Assembly: GCF_031755915.1 (NCBI RefSeq)
Contig: NC_083386.1
Span: 19,701,001-19,765,000 of the forward strand
DNA: 64,000 bases
Source of the DNA: Ziziphus jujuba
Taxonomy: Eukaryota > Streptophyta > Magnoliopsida > Rosales > Rhamnaceae
Direction: 5' to 3'
The notes under the pieces: generated by a model
Databases searched by the model: none
What the model was told of the DNA's origin: nothing
The model's input: the letters and a program-made list of their open reading frames with translations, nothing else
Shown: one piece after another, positions 57,631 to 64,000 of the stretch
Layout: each line of letters opens with the position of its first letter
Numbering within the stretch: position 1 is the stretch's first letter
Translations under genes and position numbers: made by a program

Positions 57631-58320
57631 GCATCACCATTGAATGAAGTTGTCAAGAAGAATGTCGGCTTTAAATGGGGGGAAGTACAAGAAAAATCTT
57701 TTAATTTGTTGAAAGAAAAATTGTGTAATGCATCTTTGTTAGTTTTACCAAATTTTTCTAAGACTTTTGAAATTGAGTGTGATGCTTCGGGTGTAGGTAT
57801 TGGAGCTATCTTAATGTAAGAAGGAAGACCAATAGCCTACTTTAGTGAAAAATTAAATGGAGCTACCCTAAACTACCTGACTTATGACGAGGAGATGTAT
57901 GCTTTAGTGAGGGCTTTGGAGACGTGGCAGCATTATCTCATGCCAAAGGAGTTTGTGATTCATACGAATCATGAGTCTTTGAAGCATATCAAGGGTCAAG
58001 GAAAGCTCAACCGAAGGCATGCCAAGTGGATTGAATTTATTGAAACCTTTCCCTATGTGATCCGCTACAAAAAAGGTAAAGAAAATGTGGTTGCCAATGC
58101 ATAATCCCGAAGGTATGTACTCTTTTCTACCTTAGATGCTAGATTGCTTGGATTTGAACAATTGAGAGAACTTTATGAGCATGATAGTGACTTTGGAGAA
58201 ATTTTTAAAACCTGTTTAAAACATGGATTTAATAAATTTTACATATTTGAGGGATATTTGTTTAAGGAAAACAAACTTTATTTGCCTAATTGTAGTATTA
58301 GGTAATTATTGGTTCGGGAA
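57631..58320 (+). pseudogene. CRM RNase H and integrase zinc-domain start
   Basis: After the deletion the frame resumes [20 protein letters not shown], then [15 protein letters not shown] (RNase H Asp). It has stops at 57818 (CAA to TAA) and after VVANA (TTA to TAA at about 58103; the family has ALSRR). [20 protein letters not shown] and [15 protein letters not shown] are present; the catalytic HIDHES reads HTNHES, so the third Asp is Asn. A further stop occurs at 58303. Confidence 0.9.
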
Positions 58321-59705
58321 GGACATGGGGGTGGTTTGATGGGACATTTTGGTGTTTTAAAAACTTTATCCTTGCTGCAAGAACATTTTTATTGGCCTAA
58401 CATGAGGATAAATGTTGAGAGAATTTGTGAAAGATGTTTTAAGTGCCGAAAAACAAAATCAACGTTGAAGCCGCATGGATTGTATAAGCCTTTGCCGATT
58501 CCTACCTATCCTTGGGTAGATTTGTCTATGGATTTTATTCTTGGTTTGCCTAGGTCAAGGATAGGTAAGGATTGAATATTTGTTGTAGTAGATAGGTTTT
58601 CTAAGATGGCACATTTTATTGCATGTAACAAAACTGATGATGCATCCAATATTGCTAATTTATTTTTCAAGGAAATTGTGAGATTGCATGGATGCCAAGA
58701 ACTATTGTTTCGGATAGGGATGCTAAGTTCTTAAGCTATTTTTGGAAAACTTTGTGGGCTAAATTAGGTACTAAGCTTTTATTTTCAACTATTTATCATC
58801 CACAAACTGATAGACAAGCCGAAGTAGTAAATAGAACCTTGTCTGGATTGTTGAGAGCATTAATTCGTAGAAGTTTGAGAACTTGGGAAGAATGTTTGCC
58901 ACATGTTGAATTTGCATATAATAGGTCTTTAGATTCAGCAACTAAATTTACTCCTTTTGAAATTGTTTATGGTTTTAATCCTTTGACTCCATTAGATTTA
59001 ACACCTTTACCTTTAAGTGAGCGTGCTAATCTAGATGGGAAACAAAAAGCTGATTTTGTAAAGCAGATTCATGAGAAAACGCGAGCAAATATTGAGAGGA
59101 GGACCGAGCAATATGCAAAGGTGGCTAATCAAGGCCGAAAATCAATGGTGTTTGAACCTAGAGATTGGGTGTGGCTGCATTTAAGGAAAGAAAGGTTTCC
59201 TAAACAAAGGAAATCCAAACTCATGCCGGGTGACTATAGTGTTACAAACGATGGACCTTTTCAAGTTTTGGAGAAGATAAACGACAATGCCTACAAACTT
59301 GATTTACCGGGTGACTATAGTGTTACTGCCACCTTTAATGTTACTGATTCATCTCCTTTTGCTGCAGGTGATGACTTCGATTTGAGGACAAATCCTTTTC
59401 AAGAGGAGGGGAATGATGCGAACCAGCCCGAGCTCGCACAATCGACAACTCACTCGGGCACTGATCCGATACGGATGAAGACTGGACTAATCACTAGCGC
59501 TCAAGCTAAGAGGTTTAAGGACAACCTTGCTGCCTTTATCCAGAGAGTAATTCATTCTCAAAAGGGCTTGTCCATACCTAAGGATAAAAGATTTGTTTTA
59601 AGTATTCAAGTGGTGGAGGCTGATACATCGGATACCCTTACATCGGACATCGGAGCCTTGCCTCGGACATCTGATCTCGGACTTCGAACATCGGATGTAA
59701 TTTAG
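58309..59705 (+). pseudogene. CRM integrase with C-terminus reading into the LTR
   Basis: [18 protein letters not shown] and RICERCFKC form the HHCC site. [33 protein letters not shown] and [15 protein letters not shown] give the D,D,E core (GQTEVV reads RQAEVV). A TCA-to-TGA stop (about 58574) and a one-base deletion at about 58691 (LHG-MPR) break the frame. From 58692 it is open to 59705 through [38 protein letters not shown] and the CR-type [20 protein letters not shown] inside the LTR. Confidence 0.93.
59401..59413 (+). other. Polypurine tract of the plus-strand CRM copy
   Basis: AAGAGGAGGGGAA directly precedes the LTR start TGATGCGAACC. It lies within the open pol frame. Confidence 0.9.
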
Positions 59706-59868
59706 CTCGGACAGACATCAGTTAGCTCGGCCAGACACAACTTAGCTAGGATAGATATCAGTTAGCTCGGCCAGACACAAGTTAGCTCGAATAGACATCA
59801 GTTAACTCGGATAGGCCATAAGTTAGCTCGGACATCAGGCAAACATAAGTTAGCTCGGTTGAAGACAT
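59703..59868 (+). repeat. Tandem ~20-22-bp repeats in the CRM LTR
   Basis: Units such as TTAGCTCGGACAGACATCAG, TTAGCTCGGCCAGACACAAC and TTAGCTCGAATAGACATCAG follow each other about eight times. The solo LTR (24233-24295) has about three units. The LTRs of the nested element lack a clear array at this place. Confidence 0.9.
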
Positions 59869-60111
59869 AATTCAGCCTAGATGTCAAAGTCAACTCGTTA
59901 CCTAATTTGCGATTGACTTTCTTTCTTTTTGGATTTTTATTTATTTATTTTCTGGACAAATAACTTTAGGAAGGTTTTTATTTTATTCTTTCCATTGTAA
60001 ATTAATTAATTCCTAATTTAATATAAAGGAATTAATTAATCAAACTTAGATTAGGAAAGGAAGTATAGTTTCGGCCAACTAGGTTTCTTTATGTGTGTGG
60101 CCGGTTTTACC

Positions 60112-60129
60112 TAGGGTTTTTAGGGTTTA
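60112..60129 (+). promoter_or_regulatory. Two telobox-like motifs in the CRM LTR
   Basis: TAGGGTTTTTAGGGTTTA contains two copies of TAGGGTTT (reverse complement AAACCCTA, the plant telobox). They lie about 30 bp upstream of the TATA-like box. Also present in the solo LTR (about 24308-24328). Confidence 0.55.
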
Positions 60130-60148
60130 TTTTGGTTCTTTACAAAGC

Positions 60149-60158
60149 CTATTTAAAG
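60149..60158 (+). promoter_or_regulatory. TATA-like box in the CRM LTR
   Basis: CTATTTAAAG within AAGCCTATTTAAAGGCTT, itself a small palindrome. Conserved between LTR copies except in the solo LTR, where the AA is lost. Confidence 0.55.
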
Positions 60159-60445
60159 GCTTATTTTTCAATATGAAAACAACTTTGATTTGATTAAGAA
60201 AATACTTGTGAGATTAATTATCTCTTTGTTCTTTGAGAACACCTAAAACACCATTAGAGAATTGGTTGTTTTAGCTTAACTTATCAATAGGTTTTCCATC
60301 CCCTATTGTGGCGTCTACATTATATCAAGGTTTCTAACCACAGGTTGGTTAGGGGTTGAGGTCCATTCCATTAGAACTTGAACTTAATTGAGATCCGGGC
60401 TAATATAATACGGGTTTAGGAGCAGGTCGTCCTAGGTTCGTATCA

Positions 60446-61420
60446 TAGCCCCCACTACATTGAAGGAAAATACACAAGTTTAGAGAGTTATTTAAGAGCT
60501 TTTAGGAGGCTTAAATAGAAACAAACCAAATTTTGGGAGTTTCTTAAGTTCTTTTAAGGGTTCTAGGGTTTTTAAATTTTAGGGTTTTGGGAGATCGATT
60601 GGAGAGCTCTTGGAGGAGGATTTCTTCAATAGTTTTTATTCTTTTTTTTTTTTCTCTTTAATTGTGAACCTTATTATTTTTAATAATTAAGGATGTTGAA
60701 TTTATTTTTTCCATGAACTAATTTTCAAAGCTAGGGCTATGATGTAGCCCTAACTATGAAGGTTTAATTACTTTAATAGATATTGAGTTTTATTTAATTT
60801 GTAATATGTTTTATTAATAAATCATTGGTATGTTTAATGCTTTCATAGGTCGGAATGAATGAATGATTTTAATAATATTTGAGCTTAGAAAAGGATAATA
60901 TTATATATCTACAATGTTTACATGAATGTATAATTGATTGGAAAATAGTTATGTCTCATGCCATATTATTTGCTTAATCTATGCTTAATGAATTTGCATG
61001 ATTTAATTTATAGGCTGGAAAGGATAAGTTAGGCCATGTGAATATTATTATTTGTGAATGGAAACTAGTTTTAATTAATTTTGTGATTAAGTGTGGTTAA
61101 CAAAATTACTAGTTAATTAAATTCACATATTTAAGTAATTAAATTGGAATATTTAGTGGTCAAATCAAATGTCCTCGTATTCATAATTATTAATTTTACT
61201 CTCTCTTTACTTAAAATTGATCTAATTTTAATTGATCGTTTTTGTTTAATTTAGTTTATTTATTTTCAATTGCCATCTTAATTTTTAGTTCAAATATTAC
61301 CAAAACTAATTATCTTTAGTCTTAATTTTTAATCCCTTGGGTATGACAACCCTAGTTTTCCACTTTATTACTTGAAAACAATTCGTGCACTTGCGAGTTG
61401 ATTTTACACGTCAGTTATAT
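60446..61420 (+). other. Possible Athila/Tat-type LTR fragment
   Basis: Ends with CCTTGGGTATGACAACCCTA, then CTTTATTACTTGAAAACAATTCGTGCACTTGCGAG. That wording is typical of the 3' end of Athila/Tat-type LTRs in plants (ACTTG...CGATTCGTGCACTTGCG). No gene and no second LTR are present. It does not match the LTRs at 8767 and 44898, so it would be a different family. Low certainty. Confidence 0.4.
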
Positions 61421-62723
61421 ATTTAAACTAGTCTTCTTCCCTTTTTTCATTTTACTTTAATTTACATTCAAAAAAAAATAAAAAAAAGATCCTTTCTACA
61501 AACTGCTCCTAAACCCAAAAGCTTTCCCATCTTCTTCATTATTCAAGCAAAAATTTAGCTTTTCTTCACAACAACTTTCCACCGGTGTGCTTTCAGCAAG
61601 CACCCACATCTCCCGGTGCATTCTAGAATGTAATTGGAACTTCTTGGCTACACTTTGATCTCTAAACAGAAAAACCTAAGTCATTTTTCTTGTTCTACCG
61701 AAAATCTCATTTAAATTTCTTCCAAACCATTGTTTTCAGATTTTTGCTTTCCTGCTTTGTAACTTGCCAAATGCTAGGTTAAGAAACACTTTGAGTATTT
61801 ATTAAATATTTCTTTTGAACATTGTAAGTATTAGGTGAACATGTCCTTTCTAGACTCCAAAGAATTCTCTAAGAAAATAGATTTATATAAGTTTCTAAGG
61901 TTAAACCAATTGATGAGACTGATTCTAAAAGTACCACCTCAGATGACAAAGTAAATAATACTTAAACTAGGATGCTAATTGTTCATGTTGAAGCTTTGTT
62001 AGAGAATTTGAAGCTTCTAAATGTTTTGGATCCCATCAAACTAGATCCAAGAAGAACATAAACATAGAATCACAAAGGGACGAGATGAATTTAAGCGACA
62101 CATCGCATACCCCGAGAGTATTTAGTCACCGTTTAAAAGGCAAGCCTAAGAGATAGCCTTCTTGATACCCTTATAAAACTTGGTCTAAGGAGGAGCTTAG
62201 GGACATTCAACACTTTTACGACCTTCAAAACTTTACAATCAAATATCCATCCTTGAGTGAGAATGCTCTTTCTCTCCCATGGTGAGTTTAGATGTTTTAT
62301 GAAATCCCACTTAAATTAGGACTTTGTCTTCCACTTTAATCTTTCATACGAGACTTTCGCTCATACTTTGATCTTTCTCCCACTAACTTGATGCCAAATA
62401 ATTGAAAACTATGCTCAGACTAGAGATTCTTCTAAACCTTCAAATTTCAAATAGACCAAAGGGTTTTATTAAGATATTACTCTGTGAAAGAGAGTAATGA
62501 CAAAAAACACCGCTACCAACTCTAGGCCTTGAAGAATAAAAAACTTCTTCTTGGAACCTCCTCCTGCGACCCTTTGGTAGAACAAATACTTCTTCATAGA
62601 TGGAGAATGACATTGCGATGACCATAAACTTGAGTTTACATTTGTTTGACAAGCTTAGAATCTAAACTTTGCTGAGTAATGTTCATCTAAGGTTATGATA
62701 ACAATGTTCTTCATGGACCGTCA
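61421..62723. other. Non-coding stretch
   Basis: No recognisable frame or repeat boundary. Frames such as 62440-62652 on the minus strand have no known domain. The texture suggests untranslated retrotransposon sequence. Confidence 0.4.
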
Positions 62724-63015
62724 TGATCCGAACCTAGGTCGACTTACACCTAAACCCATATTATATTAGCTTGGATCTCTATTAAGTTCAAGTTCTTATG
62801 GAAAAATTTTAACCCCTGTGATTAGAAATTTTAGTATAATGAAGATTCCCCAATAGGTTATGGAAGTCCTATTGATAAGTCAAAACTAAAATACTCACTC
62901 TCTAAGGGTGCTTTAGGTGTTCAAAGAGAACTACGAGAATTCTATCTCACAATTAATTTTCTAAATATTATTGAAGGTACATTCTCACTGAAAAAATAAC
63001 CCTTAAATAGGTTAA
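62724..63015 (-). repeat. CRM LTR fragment, minus orientation
   Basis: TGATCCGAACCTAGGTCGAC through CTAAACCCATATTATATTAG, GATAAGTCAAAACTAAAA and CCCTTAAATAGG follows the left part of the LTR at 22292. It is more diverged than the other copies and stops at about 63015. Confidence 0.85.
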
Positions 63016-63025
63016 AGTCACAAAG

Positions 63026-64000
63026 CAATAATGACAAACTTAACATACCAGGTGAGTATAATGTTAGTGCTACATTTAATTTTGCTGACTTATCTCCTTT
63101 TGCTACAGGTGATGATTTTGATTTGAGGGCAAATTCTTTTCAAGAGAAGGGGAATGATGCGAATCCACCAAACTCGTACAACCAACAACCCGCTGGGGTG
63201 CCAACCCAATACGGATGAAGACTGGACCGATCACTAGAGCTCAAGCTAAGAGGTTTAAGGAAAACCTGGGAGCATCTATGCAGGCACTAGTTAATTATCA
63301 AAAGATCTTGTCCATAGCGAAGATACAAAGCATGTTCTAAGCATTCGAGTGGTGGAAGCCGATACGAACCCATGAAGCTATTTTCGTGCAAATTTGGACT
63401 CTGGGAAGCAAGGAATGGCTCCAACACTTCATGAACTCAATGAATATCATTAAGAGCACATTGAATCCAGCCAAGGTAGAATCAAAAGCAGCTAATTGTA
63501 CGAACAGAATCTCAATTTGGTCGCAAAATGTACTGTTTGGCCGCCGGCTTTAACTTTTCTTCTTTTTTGACTTATTCCAATCAAGAGGCAATGTGCGGGA
63601 ATTATTATTAATTATATTTGGCATCATACATGGCATATGGAAGCTGATTTGGAATGCAAACAAGCTGGAGATTGGTCAAAGATACCTCAGTAGTCAAACT
63701 AGTCAACAAGTTTCCTAATTTGATTTTGACTTTTTGTTTTAGGAAATTAGTCTTTTATTTGATTTCTATATATTTATTTGCTAGAAAAATCAACTTAGGA
63801 AAGTTATTATTTTATTATTTTCATTGTAAATTAATAAATGTCTAATTCAAAATAAAGGAATTGATTAATGCAAATTAGATTAGAAAAGGATGTAAATTTC
63901 AGCCAAGCTAGCTTTCCTATCCTTTGGTGGCCGGTTTTACCTAGTTTATTAGGGTTTTATTTTGTAAATTTTTAGTCTATTTAAGGGCTTATTCTATCAA
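63026..64000 (+). mobile_element. CRM 3' end and partial LTR, running off the window
   Basis: AATGACAAACTTAACATACCAGGTGAGTAT matches the end of the integrase frame. ACATTTAATTTTGCTGACTT and GATTTTGATTTGAGGGCAAA follow, then the purine tract AAGAGAAGGGGAA and the LTR start TGATGCGAATCC at 63155. The encoded MKTGPITRAQAKRFK-type tail is present at about 63218. At about 63370-63560 the LTR differs from the other copies; homology resumes with AAGAGGCAATGTGCGGGAAT and AAGCTGATTTGGA. The end lies beyond 64000. Confidence 0.9.
63155..64000 (+). repeat. CRM LTR, partial at the window edge
   Basis: Starts TGATGCGAATCCACC after the purine tract. The last bases (GTTTATTAGGGTTTTATTTTG, TCTATTTAAGGGCTTATTC) match the telobox/TATA part of the other LTRs. 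Confidence 0.9.

Larger units (their letters stand above)
56978..60445 (+). mobile_element. 5'-truncated CRM-type gypsy copy with 3' LTR
   Basis: Similarity to the nested CRM element begins abruptly at about 56978 (GATACATTCGTGAGAGTTTA), just upstream of reverse transcriptase. It continues through RNase H and integrase to the LTR 59414-60445. Gag, protease, leader and 5' LTR are missing. It lacks the solo LTR, the foreign insert and the duplications seen in the other copy, so those arose separately there. It has its own frameshifts and stops. Confidence 0.93.
59414..60445 (+). repeat. 3' LTR of the truncated CRM copy
   Basis: Starts TGATGCGAACCAGCC and ends CCTAGGTTCGTATCA. The first ~290 bp are coding for the CR-type tail. 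Then comes a tandem array (59640-59880), AT-rich sequence, two telobox-like motifs and a TATA-like box. About 1.03 kb. Confidence 0.93.

Noticed and set aside
60446..61420. LTR of the same Athila/Tat-like element as 44898-46450
   Set aside because: No collinear similarity to either of those LTRs in either orientation.

Overview
This is nuclear DNA of a flowering plant, probably a eudicot. It is AT-rich and packed with plant-type transposable elements: Ty1/copia, Ty3/gypsy of the CRM and Athila/Tat types, a CACTA transposon, MITE-like elements and tandem repeats. I found no convincing host gene, rRNA, tRNA or CRISPR array in 64 kb. Almost every open frame is a relic of a transposon or a chance frame in AT-rich DNA. 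The dense nesting, and copies of a CRM-type (centromeric retrotransposon) family, suggest heterochromatin that may be pericentromeric.

Layout. 1-2777: AT-rich DNA with a ~43-bp tandem repeat, a hairpin and a two-copy duplication. 2778-7155: a degenerate copia element on the minus strand with both LTRs, a primer-binding site and an imperfect target duplication. 7156-8766: non-coding DNA with a three-copy dispersed repeat. 8767 to about 46450: a nested stack. The outermost layer is an Athila/Tat-like element on the minus strand. Its 5' LTR is near 44898-46450, gag-protease at 42400-44880, an accessory ORF relic at 17360-18960 and the probable 3' LTR at 8767-10250. Into it went a plus-strand copia (10260-15729) that lacks a 5' LTR, and a complete CACTA element (19183-41591; TSD AAG). 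A CRM-type gypsy (22292-31530; TSD CCATG) inserted into the CACTA transposase gene. A solo LTR of the same CRM family (23937-24639; TSD TTAAA) inserted into the CRM integrase gene in reverse orientation.

46450-56977: TRIM-like repeats (47089-47815), a MITE with TTA duplications (47833-48237), four tandem copies of a ~525-bp unit (49697-51828), a second MITE (52592-53054) and a 1.5-kb element bounded by long inverted repeats (53610-55147). 56978-60445: a 5'-truncated plus-strand CRM copy with its 3' LTR. 60446-62723: non-coding DNA, possibly another LTR. 62724-64000: two CRM pieces facing each other, the second running off the window.

All element genes carry stops, frameshifts or deletions, so none looks able to make its full product. 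The two larger CRM copies can be compared base by base, and this dates and explains several of the lesions.
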